Source: Trifolium pratense (lineage: Eukaryota > Streptophyta > Magnoliopsida > Fabales > Fabaceae). Taken from it: a stretch of 64,000 nt of DNA. This document shows positions 31,388 through 43,017 of the stretch, piece after piece (positions within the stretch are counted from its first letter, which is position 1; each line of letters starts with the position of its first letter). The notes under the pieces are model-generated. The model was not told the DNA's origin and did no database searches. It saw only the letters and a list, made by a program, of their open reading frames with translations. Position numbers and translations under genes: made by a program. The stretch covers positions 5,394,001 through 5,458,000 of the forward strand of contig NC_060060.1 in assembly GCF_020283565.1 (NCBI RefSeq). The letters run 5' to 3'.

Positions 31388-34300
31388 CTAACGGAAACAA
31401 ACGGAAACTCGAGGGATATCAACATCATTACCTTCCTCATCCTGACATCCCACAAGCAGGTCCAAATGACGACGATACAAAGGAATCGTCAACTTGTCCC
31501 TTACCAGATTTTCTATTGTTCTGTCCATACGCTTCTTTTTATCTTTAGTGCTACCGACCATGCTAGGAAAGAGCAAATAATTTCCGCATGAAATACTGTA
31601 AGCTTTCAAGCCTTTATCCTTCAGCCACTGAATAAGTTCCCTAAGGGTGGGATTGTTTCCCAGAGTCCATCGGTTCCAAACTGTCCAACTTGTCTCTTTA
31701 TGATTGATAACCTTCGGTGGGACTGGCTCCGCCATTGAAAAGAGAGGCAATGCTAAGTTTGCAAATGTGTTTCTATAGTCTTTGACTTTGTGGCCTCCAT
31801 CCAAAACTTTGTACAGCTCCAAGCAGACAAGACCAGTGGCCATGGCAGTTGAGGTTGCAATTGCAGGAATAATCTGCCCAGCAATAAACTTGGCTTTAAG
31901 CTTGTCAACCTCAGGAATGCTGTAATTCCGAGCTCTCATGTTTGCAAGCCCAGCAATCACATCCATATGGTAGTTTGTATCATCATCCTGCAGTTTTTTA
32001 ACAGAAAATCAATTTCTTAAGTTATGACAACCAATAAAAGAAAGTGCATTCAAATACAGAATATAAGGCTCATAAACTCAAGTGATGATCCAATTTCAAG
32101 CTAATACAAAATCATACCCACCAATCTAGCATTTTCAAATGTAACTAAATTCTACAATATATGAACATAAATGACAAGAATTCAAACATTTTACTAGAGA
32201 AGCTATTTAGTTTTCCGCAACTGTAATGAAAGAAAAACAAACCTTCTCAAACTGAATTGGCTTCATCCTGAATGTAGGGGCCAAATTTGTCCGACACGTC
32301 TCTAACTTGATTATTAGATCATTAATAACATCTGCATCAGCCTTCTCGTCTGTCACTACTTTCTCACCTTTAGGCTGAAAGCCAGGTACAATCACCCTAC
32401 CAACTGCATCAGCCACCTTCTTAGGGTTCTTAACCCACTCAGGAATTGGGATACCAGAAATTTCTGAGCGTAAAATAGCAGCAGACATCACAAAATTTAG
32501 GTGACCCAGACCAGAGGTCGAAAACTGCAATGGGCGAGGAAATCTTTTTGGAGCAGACCAGAAAGGAGCTCCAGTACTAGTTGTAGCATCTTCAGGAAAA
32601 TTAATGGTCAACTGCTTCACCCGATTAGCAAAATAATCTTCAAACCTGTAGAAAAAAATGGTTATAAATAGATAGAAAAATTAATATGGTGCCACATCAT
32701 TACTAAAAGAGAACACAAGTCTAAAATCTTCAAAAGTATACTTTAGTCGAGCCCAAGTAATACAATCTTCAAAAGTGTCACACTTATCCCTGTCCAGACA
32801 ATCAAGAGCACGCTCCAAAGTATGCCTTGCTTGACCATCTCCAGCATTCCTCATTGCATTAGTATATTCACTTGGGTTGGACAAATATGTATCGACTTCA
32901 GCTGGAGTTTTCTCAAACAAACCATCAAACTCTGATCGGGCCCATGTCAAGCAATGATCAATGTTGTGTGGAAATGAGTGCACAGTGCACATCGGTGCCT
33001 GTTTCTCAGGAGGATCTATCGATGCACCATAATTTTCTGTGAGATGGGGAATGACCATCTGGGTATTGCATTTCGCTCCAAGAGTCCCAGATTCAAGAAG
33101 AGGCTTTTGGAAATACAGGCATCTCCGATCAACATACCGTCTTGCATTCACATCGTCCAGTGCATTTATCACAACACTCAAGTTTTCCCAGAAGGTATCA
33201 TGAAACACATTTTCAGTTTCAGGGCTGACACGGTTTTGTAGAGCTTCAATATTAAAACTAGGATTTATAGATGCAGCAGCTGAAGCAGCAACAGTGGACT
33301 TGGCCTGTCCAATATTCCAATCACGGAAGAGTAACTGTCTGCTTAGATTGCTTTTCTCTATCACATCATCATCAGTAATTGTCAACTTCCCCTGCTTTCC
33401 ACAAGCAACTCCCATAAGTGCAAGGTTTTTTAAAAATTCACATCCCAAGGCACTACATCCAACAACAAACACTTGAGAATCCTCTAACTTCTTTTGTAAC
33501 TTCCGTCCAAAAACTGAAATTTGTGCATCATAACGACTATTTACTGGTCTAAAATCATCTGGGTCCAGCTGTTCTGAAGGAAGTGATTCCACCGAATCAA
33601 AATAGAAAAACTGCAAGGGAACAAAAGTTTAAACAAAAGTATTTTAAAAAAGCAGAGAACATGATGAAACAGTTCATTAAAAAAAACATGAAACAGTTCA
33701 TAAAAAAATGATGAAACAGTTAAAAATATACTTACTTGAAAAAGTGGATGAAATTTTCCAGAGCAAGCTTTGAGAACTTCTTGTCCAACAATTCCACCAA
33801 ACATGGCAGCCATAGGGTTCAGTACAGCCCTAGAACCAAAGGCAAATCGGCGCAACAGTTTTGGATTTATAGCATCTAGTTTATCATCACCTGAGCTGTC
33901 ATTCATATCAGTGACAATGGCTATAAGCTTTTGTGCATCATCCTCTACTCCAGGAATAGGGAAGCGACCTAACTCAGACATAAATTTATCCAAAGCCTGG
34001 AATGCTAAGTGAAGGAGAGGTGGGCGATCAAACTTGGCAAAATCACTCAGAAGAAAATCACCTTTATCACTAAGTGCCTCCCTCAGTGGCTTAAAATTCA
34101 ATACCTTTTGCTGCTTGATTTGTGTGACAATACCACCTTTTTCATAGCTACCATAATTTGTCGTGTCTTCTTCAAGGGTAAATGAATAAGCGCTAGCATT
34201 TTTAATCTTCCTTGGCTTTCCATCATTTAATTCCTTCATACCATGAACTTCAGAGAATACAACAAGATCTCCATCCTGAAACTCAAGCCTCTCATCATCA

Positions 34301-36391
34301 ACACAGGAAACTAGAGCAGGATTGTCGTTGCTGACAGATGCAATTATGCCAGTATGGGCTTCCTCTCCATCAACATCAAAAACAGTAAACTCAGGCCCAA
34401 AATCACAGAACACGGAACCAAAAAGGCCTCTAACTTCGGTTTTAATAAAAGCAATAGTAGGTTCATGACTGTGGCAGTAATCATTGTACTCAATGGCTTT
34501 CTCAAGACTAATATCAGTAAAAACAACAGCCTACAAAAATAGCAAATAAAAAAATTGTAAATATCACAAGCATTATACACTACTTATGAAAGCACAAACA
34601 GTTCGGAAAAAACTTCAAAATAAATTACAACATTATACTACAAACATTATCAGTCTTAGGTTATATACTTGTCTTTACTTCAGAATTATGCAAATCATCA
34701 CAGCAGGACTTTATGGAAAGGAGCAAGAGCAACAAATCAATATGCAGAAAGGAGTGCTTATCAGTGGTTTTATATGCTAGGGGAAACTATAAAACTTTAC
34801 AAACATATTTTCTAAATATCAACTGCTACTAGCCTACTAGAAGTGAGAACATTTTCAGCAGCTACATTGCCCTTTCAAAAACCATAGATAAATTAAAATA
34901 TTCAGAAACGACAAGCAAACAGACAAACATCTATGTAAGTGTGTGTGTGTGTGTGTGTGTGTGAAGAGTAGAAAGCAAGAGAGATACTTGGAAATCAGCA
35001 AGTTTCTCTTTTGTCAGCTCAGATGTTAAGCTTTGCACAACCACTGCATTGTTCAGCTCCTGCAACTTAGCAACAGAAGCCAATGCTCTGTTTTTCCCAA
35101 CATCATTCTCCGAAAACACAAAATTGCTAGACATGTCCCATAGCTCAACATTCCCCACATCATGCAAGGTCACAGATTTGACACCGGCAAGAATGAGATT
35201 CTTCGCTGCAAATGGCAATTTAATGGCTTAAGTTAACAATGTAAACATTACAAGACTGAATTTGAAGAGCAGTTAATCATTGTCCATTGAAATTTCTCAC
35301 CATAAACAATAAACTACAAGATTATGTACAGTGATATCCCCTCCATTGAAATCTCTTACCATAAATAATAAACTACAAGAATATGTACAGTGATATCCCC
35401 GTCACTGCCTCCATTTTGCAGATGGCAATGAAAACTAATAACCAAATCACAAAACTTAGAAGGACCAATCTCATTATCTAAGAAGCAGAGATGTTTAAGC
35501 TCCAGGATATAGAGCAGAAATAACCATTGGCAGTTTTACCGAGAACCATTACAAATCAAAAATTGAACAAAAAACACAAACCAAACCTATATCTAGGCAG
35601 CAAGAAACTAACCTAAAATCTACTGAAGAAACAACAATAACAATGTGACAAGCAATCAACAAAAATTCAAGATCAAAGACTACATACCAAAACCAAAAGT
35701 CATGACCATAACCACAGAACTTACTAGCACTAATCACATCATCTCCAATTAAATTAACCATTGAAAAAGCTTCATCAAGAACCATTACAAACAATATGGC
35801 ACACAAAAATCACAAACAACAAAAAATATAACAGCATCAAGAAACTAATCTAATATTCATTCAAGAAACAACAATAACAACATGAAAAGCAAGCGATCAA
35901 CCGAGATTCAATATCAAAAACTACTTACCAATCTCGACGCCAAGACCCTGCATTCCGGACACAAGGACATCAGCTCCAAAAAGCCTCCGCATGGTCTCTC
36001 TACCATACACAGCCAGCTGCCTGCTATGTAAATCTTCATCAATCTCTTGAGGATTGTTATCTCCCACAGGCATAACGTAAGTTCCTTGATCAACCTCTTT
36101 CTCGCTATTGCTATTGTTGTTATTACTGCCACTCAAACTCCGGTCGCTGTTAACGGCCGATTCTTCTGGTTCGGTAAACTACTAAAGATCAACTAGGAAG
36201 TATAAAGATCAACTAAAAAACATGCAAAAACGTAAAGATTAACTGAAAATAGTTAAGATTAACGGAAAAATGACTAACAAAAAACCATAACCCTAGAGAT
36301 TCCTTAACGTGATTAAGATTGAGTAAAAAAGCAAGAGATACAAATCAAGAAGAGAATGAGGAAGATCGAAGCAACTTACCGATCGGAACAT
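31388..36391 (-). CDS. Ubiquitin-activating enzyme E1 (UBA1-like)
   Basis: Seven exons in transcription order: 36391-36380, 36178-35929, 35205-34988, 34530-33736, 33610-32742, 32645-32243, 31987-31388; 3147 nt, 1048 aa, all phases fit. E1 adenylates ubiquitin with ATP, holds it as a thioester and passes it to E2 enzymes, in cytosol and nucleus. Visible are the first (inactive) adenylation half ([18 protein letters not shown]), the second, active half with the nucleotide loop near 476-481, the catalytic Cys at ~633 in [11 protein letters not shown], and the C-terminal ubiquitin-fold domain to VSVCFR. The loop reads VGCSALGCE where plant E1s usually have VGSGALGCE, and ALDDVNAR replaces the usual ALDNVNAR. 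A shorter linker ([17 protein letters not shown]) is also seen. It may be a diverged paralogue. The first exon (4 codons, MFRS) is tentative: an in-frame TAG directly precedes it, and without it the next ATG is ~40 codons downstream (MPVGDNN). Confidence 0.9.
34938..34964. repeat. (TG)n microsatellite in E1 intron 3
   Basis: About 13 TG units lie just downstream of the exon 3 donor (minus strand). Confidence 0.9.
35283..35400. repeat. Tandem duplication in E1 intron 2, ~60-bp unit
   Basis: 'Ccattgaaat..ctc..accat' through 'tatgtacagtgatatccccc' occurs twice in a row with few differences. Confidence 0.85.
35540..35930. repeat. ~150-bp direct duplication ending at the E1 exon 2 donor
   Basis: The stretch from 'aagaaccattacaaa' through 'aagaaacaacaataacaa' to 'atcaa..actac' occurs at about 35540-35690 and 35777-35930. 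The second copy contains the real exon 2 donor; the first carries 'tggtatgtag' at the matching place. Confidence 0.75.
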
Positions 36392-36434
36392 CTAGAAGAA
36401 GTAAGGAAAACGAAGAATGGAATCGAGAGAAATG

Positions 36435-36461
36435 GCGGGAATCAAGAGAAATGGCGGGAAT
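36435..36461 (-). promoter_or_regulatory. Two tandem E2F-like sites in the E1 leader
   Basis: ATTCCCGC on the minus strand at 36442-36435 and 36461-36454, 19 bp apart within a short tandem repeat, fits the E2F consensus WTTSSCSS. The sites lie 45-70 bp above the proposed ATG. Function is inferred. Confidence 0.45.
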
Positions 36462-36544
36462 CGGAGAGAAACAGAAAACGGTTATGCTTCTTCTTCTTCT
36501 TCTTGGTTTTGGGTTTTTGTGATAGTGTGTTTGAAGTGTTATGG

Positions 36545-36552
36545 TATTTATA
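36545..36552 (-). promoter_or_regulatory. Candidate TATA box of the E1 gene
   Basis: TATAAATA on the minus strand about 155 bp above the proposed ATG, followed by a leader with a (TTC/GAA)-type CT tract at 36488-36504. Confidence 0.5.
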
Positions 36553-36859
36553 CTAGAATTTGAAATTAGAAAAACGAAAATGCGAAATTAGAAAGGAAAA
36601 GAAAATTGAGTTATGAATTGAGGGGTATTTATGGATTTTTGTAATGTAGAAAATTAGAAAGCAAACATGTTTGTTGTGACTTTGTGGGTAACAGTGTGAA
36701 GGGTGTGATACGGCGTCGTTTTGTGTTGGTTTGGTATGTGAAAATATGACGTCGTTATAGGGATGTTCACGTAAAGCGTGGTTCAAGTTTGAATAGTTTT
36801 GGGTCCAACGGAAACCATACTTTTGGTTCATTGGGTTTATTTTATATTTCAACTTTCAA

Positions 36860-37339
36860 GTACCTTATATTTTAAAAGTTTTGAGTTAATCTCTTCCGGT
36901 TCTTTATATTTTAAACTTTTTAAGTTAGTCCCTTAAATTTAGAAAATTTGAATTAGTTAGTTATTATTTAATCATCTTTATAGGACTAATTAATTCAAAA
37001 CCACCAACACAAACCTAACTATTACAGGGGGTATGATTCGAAACAAGACTCGGTTGGAAGAATTGGACCGCACACATATTACTATGTTTTCTGTAGACGA
37101 AGGGGGGCAAGACCACATAAAGGTGGTGTTTATAGTGATGGACCCAGAGATGTTTATTTTAAGTTGAACAATATTGGCTCATCTCTTATTTCTATGGCAA
37201 AGCTTGGCCCATCTTCTAACTCTAAGGCAAAGTCGATTCCCCAAGTATCAATTGGCAAAACTCTTAACAGTATTAATCCTACACCTGCAAAAGTGAAAAA
37301 AACAACAACATATTATCCATCAATTGCTTTTTATTCATC
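36860..37339. other. Intergenic DNA, probably retrotransposon-derived
   Basis: No intact gene. It adjoins the gypsy remnant to its right and may be the eroded downstream part of it. Confidence 0.35.
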
Positions 37340-37700
37340 TCAATGGTCAACTCTCCCTTCTTCATGTTGATGCAGGCGTGACTGGTTGCTAGGAATGGTC
37401 TTCATAGGATTATATCTCTTTCATCAGCTAAGTCTATGTTTATGATCACAAAGTCTATTGGGAATGTCAGGTCTTTGACTTTCACTATGACATCTTCAAT
37501 CATCCCATGTGCATTTATTATTGACTTGTTTGCTAGGAGTAGTTCCAACTTACTGGAAATTGTCATTTTTCCCAGTTTGTACTTCTCGACGAGAGTTAAT
37601 GGCATTAGATTGATGCTGGAACCAAGGTCTAGTAATTCTACTATTTTATTTTATCGATCAATGTTCAGTCGTAATCGAGATCGAGTCCTATCACTAGGTC
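37340..37700 (-). pseudogene. Ty3/gypsy retrotransposon protease remnant
   Basis: The minus strand reads ELLDLGSSINLMPLTLVEKY, then KLGKMTISSKLELLLANKSI, then VKDLTFPIDFVIIN, DERDIIL, stop, RPFLATSHACIN. That is the plant gypsy aspartic protease pattern (active-site D-L-G-S-S and the downstream IILGRPFLAT block), with the Gly codon of GRPFLAT turned into TGA. No intact reverse transcriptase or LTR pair was found. Confidence 0.75.
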
Positions 37701-38953
37701 AATAGAAATGACATCTACAGATTGATGGAATTTGGCTTTCACCGCTGCTTTCGACGTGTCATCGTCATGCACAACACTTTCTTTGTGAAAATCGACTTGA
37801 AGATTATTGTCCTTTGAGGAAGCTTCAGGTTGAGGAAAACCTTCACTTTCTGGTTCCACATCTACTTCATCCATCTCTATCACTTTGAATCGAATCGAAT
37901 GCGGTTATGCTTCGATGCATGATCAACAGTGAAAGGTTCATCACATACAAAACATAAACCCAATTTCCATCTTCTCTTCTACTTCAACAGCACTCAAAAT
38001 TTTCACACTCTTGAATTTTGCAGCCGTTATGCGCGCTGAATCGAAGGCTCGAGATCCCAATTGTAACGGAAAATAGATTTCAGAGACGAAACCGATAGAA
38101 TCAAGTCTCGAAGTAGGAATTCCAATGGTTGAATAGAATTCAGTACAAATGAGAAATGTAAACATAAATTGAAAGTTATTTTTGAGAGGAGGGATAATTG
38201 TTCATTATGATTTCATTAATTTACAATTACAAAAGAGCTAGTGATGTATATTTATCAAAGATGATGAATCTAAGATGTAACTTAAATTACAAGCATGGCA
38301 TAATAACTGACCCTATCAACATGGCATAACAGGTTTTGGCTGATCAGTCTTTTGCGCAGGAATTGAAAACTATGAATAACATGAGAGAGGCATTTCTGAA
38401 AAACTCTATCATTTTACTTTTTTCATGAAGAGTAGGCAAAGAATATAAACATGAAGAGAAGTGATGGTCTACACTCTTGACAGTTCAGCATAAAATCAAG
38501 AATGCAGTGAAAGATCACACTCAAGTGCTACACAAAGCATATACTGCAAATATAACAAATAACAATCAAACCTTATTCTTTTGGAATATACATATATATC
38601 CCCAATACCTTCGATCAAGTAGATTGTTTCTAGAAGCATCTTGTTTGTTGGATTACTAATTACATGATCTCACCGCGCGCACCTTCCAAGAAGTGGAGTA
38701 GCCAGAAAAAGTATATTATCGCTGGCAGAATGTTAAACATAGTGAATACATATTGCTGGCAGAATGTAGTAAAAGTTCAAAGTATATTATCAAATTCTTC
38801 ATATAGATATTATTTCAACACAAACCTAAAGGCCATTCAATAAGGGTAAAATGTCAATCATTTCATTGATGCAGAAACCAAATTAGTTTGCAAATAAGAA
38901 TAGATAGAGTAAACAAGCTAATATCCCAATAATTGTGAAAACAAGAAAAACAA
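37701..38953. other. Intergenic DNA, partly retroelement-like
   Basis: The stretch 37701-38220 is richer in GC than the rest and may belong to the gypsy remnant, but no diagnostic motif is seen. A 'gctggcagaatgt' phrase is repeated near 38720 and 38755. Confidence 0.35.
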
Positions 38954-40192
38954 TTAATGACTTATTCCTTGAATTGGAAGAATGTTTTCCTTGTAGTTTA
39001 CTATCTGACTATAATAAACCAGTCCTCCTTCGTAACCAAGCTCCGCAATCATTTGGGTATTTAAATCAAGCCAAACTAGTTTTCCATCTTTACTTATGAA
39101 GACTATTTCTCCTTTCATCCCCACTCCCATAGGACGCTCAACACAAGACAATGGCCCAACAATTAAAAATTTAGTCCATGATTCCTTTATACCAAATTCA
39201 CCCAAAATTGATATGTGAAAAGTACTCGCCTCATTATGATATGAGATCAATGCAATGAACCCATTGAACACCGCCAAATTTATCCATGAATTAACCTCAT
39301 AACAATTATCTACATTTGATGGTATGGGTGTTATGCAGAACACCTCATTGTTCAAGTAAAATGAAACCAAAAATGGTCTTTTTGGTCTTTCTTCTTCTTC
39401 TTCTTCTTCTTCTTCTTCTTCTTCTTCTTCTTCTTCTTCTTCTTCTTCTTCTTCTTCTTCTTCTTTTTCACACAACCAATGACACACTCCATCCATGTAG
39501 ACTTGGGTGCCACCATTACATTCCAATGAATATGGCATGTTAATATGAAGTCTCCTCCACGAGTCACTTCTTAGGCTGTATATCTCCCATATGGGATTAT
39601 GAAGTATTTTCACCCATTCGTCAAAGTAATCACATGATGATCCTATAGAAACATGCACATGCCGAATGACCTTATAGTCATTTGTAGCATGTTCATAACC
39701 AAATCCGTGAATATTATACGTAACAGAATTTGGGATATGCGAATGCAACCACTCAGCCTCACTGGAATGAAAGAGCTTGCCTGTTTGGGTAGCTGGTGTC
39801 CACAATGCAATTCTGACATTAATAGATGAATAGAGACAAAATGTGCCATTAATACTACCAGATCCAAAAATATTAGTAAGAAGAGGTCTCCAACCTTTAA
39901 ATGGATTTGACCAATCTAATTGAACCATATTCTCAAACATCTCACCAGAAAAAGAATAGAAAAGGTCTTCATCAGGGGACTGATTAACATTTAGGATGAG
40001 AGATGATGGGTCATTATACGATAAGAAATTGCTACGGAACATGTTCATGAAGTGATCATTTTGAAATAAGAGAGACCATGATTTTCGAACACATTCAAAT
40101 CGCTTCAAAGATTTAACAGGCAACTTTGATAGAATTGATAAGGAAATATCATCAGGTATGTAAGAGTTCACCTTTTCGTTTGTAGCAGCCAT
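38954..40192 (-). CDS. F-box protein with FBA-type C terminus and long poly-Glu insert
   Basis: A single exon codes for 412 aa. The F-box lies at residues ~10-55 (IPDDISLSILSKLPVKSLKR, then FECVRKSWSLLF) and would bind SKP1 in an SCF ubiquitin ligase. The rest follows the plant F-box-associated (FBA) pattern: ALWTPATQTGK, HGFGYEHATNDYKVIRH, IWEIYSLRSDSWRRL, then further propeller-like strands to the C terminus, presumably binding the substrate. Between VCHWLCEK-E and RPKRPF there are 25 consecutive Glu, coded by a pure GAA microsatellite (39389-39463). The frame extends upstream to an ATG at 40258, but a TATA box lies only ~10 bp above that ATG, so the start at 40192 (MAATNEKVNSYIP) is favoured. 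The large F-box family turns over quickly and the target is unknown. Confidence 0.85.
   Translation of the reverse strand: MAATNEKVNSYIPDDISLSILSKLPVKSLKRFECVRKSWSLLFQNDHFMNMFRSNFLSYNDPSSLILNVNQSPDEDLFYSFSGEMFENMVQLDWSNPFKGWRPLLTNIFGSGSINGTFCLYSSINVRIALWTPATQTGKLFHSSEAEWLHSHIPNSVTYNIHGFGYEHATNDYKVIRHVHVSIGSSCDYFDEWVKILHNPIWEIYSLRSDSWRRLHINMPYSLECNGGTQVYMDGVCHWLCEKEEEEEEEEEEEEEEEEEEEEEEEEERPKRPFLVSFYLNNEVFCITPIPSNVDNCYEVNSWINLAVFNGFIALISYHNEASTFHISILGEFGIKESWTKFLIVGPLSCVERPMGVGMKGEIVFISKDGKLVWLDLNTQMIAELGYEGGLVYYSQIVNYKENILPIQGISH
39389..39463. repeat. (TTC)25 / (GAA)25 coding microsatellite
   Basis: 25 uninterrupted TTC units on the plus strand, in frame with the minus-strand F-box gene as 25 Glu codons. 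Confidence 0.95.
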
Positions 40193-40266
40193 TGATTTCT
40201 TCTCCGTCGCAATTTGTTGAATAGAAAAAGGGAATGCTATGATATTATTCAACTGCAAAGTAGTGG

Positions 40267-40274
40267 CTTATATA
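40267..40274 (-). promoter_or_regulatory. TATA box of the F-box gene
   Basis: TATATAAG on the minus strand, 75-80 bp above the ATG at 40192. Its position argues against using the ATG at 40258. Confidence 0.6.
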
Positions 40275-42925
40275 AAGCCTTTACAAAGAAAAGCAAATAA
40301 ATTGAATCACTCCACTAAACCAGTCCACTAACTGATAACGTGGATTGTGGAGAAAAATCCTCTAACAACTCCTAATAAGTAGGGATTTTTATTAACTAAA
40401 AGATTGAAACTAATCCTAACAACAATGACAATTTAGCAACAATATTTTCAACAATGCTAAACCCTAATTTTAAAGGTGCTAGGGTTTTGGTTGCAAGAGT
40501 AGTGAAACAAGCGTAGAGACTGCTTGTTTGTGTCTTACTTTATGTATATACTAGAAATTAAACCCGTGCGATGCACGAGTTTGATTAAATTTGTTATTTT
40601 ATAATTTGGTTATTGAATAAAATAATATGATATTAAATTTTTTAAAATTTAATAATAGATTTATAATATTGATAAATAATAGACTTATAAAATTCATAAT
40701 GTCCATTGTATTTAATGAACCCAATTAATCAGCTAACTAATGAGTTTGCTAAGCGGTTAATAAGTTTCTCCTAAGTTCAACTTCAAATAAAATTATCAAA
40801 GATAGGTATGTATATTAAAAATACTTTTTTATGATCAAGTCAAAAAGAAAAAAAAAATTATGATGAAATTTTTTTGTGGTGTTTAATCAAGACATAAACT
40901 TTATCGGTATTTTCTATTAAATCTAAAAATGAAAGTTGGTGTATTTAGAAAGACTAAAAATATATTTATTCCTATTTTATATTAGATAAGTACTTCAAAA
41001 GAATAAATAGTTCGTTTATAAACTTTCGAGATAGATTAAAACTCATTAGTAAAATACTGTAAAAATCCCTCACCGAAAAAAAAATCTGTAAAAATTTGAA
41101 GCTTTTGGTTAGTGAAATTTGAAAGAGATCCTTTAAAACTAACATTAGAATTAGAGGTTTTTTATACCCTAATTTGTATATTATAATGTTAAACAACACA
41201 AAAATACCAAGTTCAATGCTACTACCTCACTTGCAACACCGTAAACCGGCCTTGTTTATTGTTCCAAGCGATAGAATGTTACGACAATCCATACAATGGT
41301 GTATTTTTGTATTGTAGGGAATAGGGAAGAAATCAAGCTCAAATAAAATAATATATTTATAGGTTAAGTTGTACCATCAATAATAAAATGCTACTATAAT
41401 ACATACAATGGTCATTCAAGCCAGACCATACCTCGAGACCTATTCAACAACCAAACTCTCATAATCAATCGACCACTCAAATTTGAGTTTTTATAAATAA
41501 TTAAGTTATAAATAGACATATACCTCATGATTTTGAAGGGAAAACCTTCCTTTACATTTTTTTTTGAAGCACTTCCTTTACATATAAATTGAGATATACC
41601 TCATGATCATTCTCTTATATGAAGTCAAAGGTACAAATCATATATACATTAGCACACATAATGTGCACCGTAATATTCTCACATGTTGAATCTATAAAAG
41701 ATCAAGACACATAATGAGATAACAAATTTTTTTAAAAAAAAAAATTTTGCAGATAAGAAAAATAATAATAACTACAAAAGGGGTCTAATGTATATAAAAC
41801 TAAGCAATATATCATTCTACAATTATACTTGACTTTTCATTGGCAATGGCTGTAATTGGTGATCATCAAAATAATGAAAACAATTGCATAAGCTTTGAGA
41901 GATATATCATATTTTATCTTAATGTTGCAATTATATGCAAGAATTTTTCATTTTTTGTTGATCGAATTGGTAAATTCATATGATTTTTATATCTTAGGAT
42001 CCCTTATAGAGATAAATATGCTTGATATGTCTGTCTTGTCCATCAGAAAGGTTTCAATAAAAATCTTGTTTAAATGTATTTTATCTTTGGTGATTTTTTA
42101 TCTTTTTCATCCTTTGGTTCAGTTCGTCTTAAATTATGTATCAGATAGCGTAACTGCTTACTCTTACTCTTCTTCTCTATTCTCTAAGCAATTTACAATT
42201 GCTCATATTTTAAAAAATGCAGTTCTTGTGCTACTTTATTGGATTATATAGAAATCGAGAGAACTTAAGAGAAATTGTGAAGCTTTTTTAGTTTACAGAG
42301 ATACATGTCTCTTCTTCTTCTTCTTTTTTTTTTACTAAAAATATACATATCTCTCTTCTTATTAATGAAAATAAATTCTAAATTATTCAATTCTATACAA
42401 TGGTTCTGAAACAGAAATTGAATAGGACTATTCATATAATGCAATTTCATATGATGCCACGGTTAGGACTTCCTCCATGATAAAGCTTGAGAATTGGTTT
42501 AATTTGTCATAGTAATATTTTCCCAAACTCCATTTGTGATGTTGCTACACATTCAGCAACAACAATGTTGCGTTAATGATCAAAGTGTGAATCTCGTAAC
42601 CTTCTCACCCAAATAAAAATTCAAGCATGCGTGAACTCATATGATCAATAGAAATTAAAATTAAAATTCTCATTATTAAAACTTGATGAAATAGATAATC
42701 TGTAAAAGAAGGCAATTTTTGTAAAAAAAAATTGATATGTCAGTTGGTATAGACATCTCAACAAATAAAGACTAAAAATGTACAATTCATGAGATTGATA
42801 GCAACTCAACCTAAAATAGAACAAATTTTTTAACTAAGCACAATTTTTATATATGCATACTCAAGTTTACAATTCATGAAACAAATGTAAAATCTTGGCA
42901 TTTTTTAAAAACGTGAAAGATCAAT

Positions 42926-43017
42926 ATAAGTACCATGGTAGCAAAAGAAGAAGCAAATAGAGAATATCTTATAAGTACCATGGTAGCAAAAGAAGAAGCA
43001 AATACTTAGAGAATATT
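42926..43017. repeat. Tandem duplication, ~46-bp unit
   Basis: 'Tataagtaccatggtagcaa' with 'aagaagaagcaaata' occurs twice in a row, at about 42926 and 42971. Confidence 0.85.

Noticed and set aside
31322..31591. 89-codon plus-strand frame at the 3' end of the E1 gene
   Set aside because: It overlaps the E1 last exon in antisense and has no recognisable domain.
32978..33241. Plus-strand frames across the E1 and DOX genes
   Set aside because: They are antisense shadows of well-supported minus-strand exons.
39316..39543. Plus-strand frame with a long Leu run
   Set aside because: It is the antisense reading of the GAA microsatellite in the F-box gene.
31388..40192. Functional pairing of the E1 and F-box genes as a ubiquitin cluster
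   Set aside because: Both act in ubiquitination, but plants have hundreds of F-box genes and no co-regulation signal is visible; neighbourhood is most likely chance.
41895..42251. 118-codon hydrophobic open frame on the plus strand
   Set aside because: It lies in the AT-rich interior of the Helitron-like element, its composition follows the AT-rich DNA (Ile, Leu, Phe, Tyr), and I recognise no domain or splice structure.
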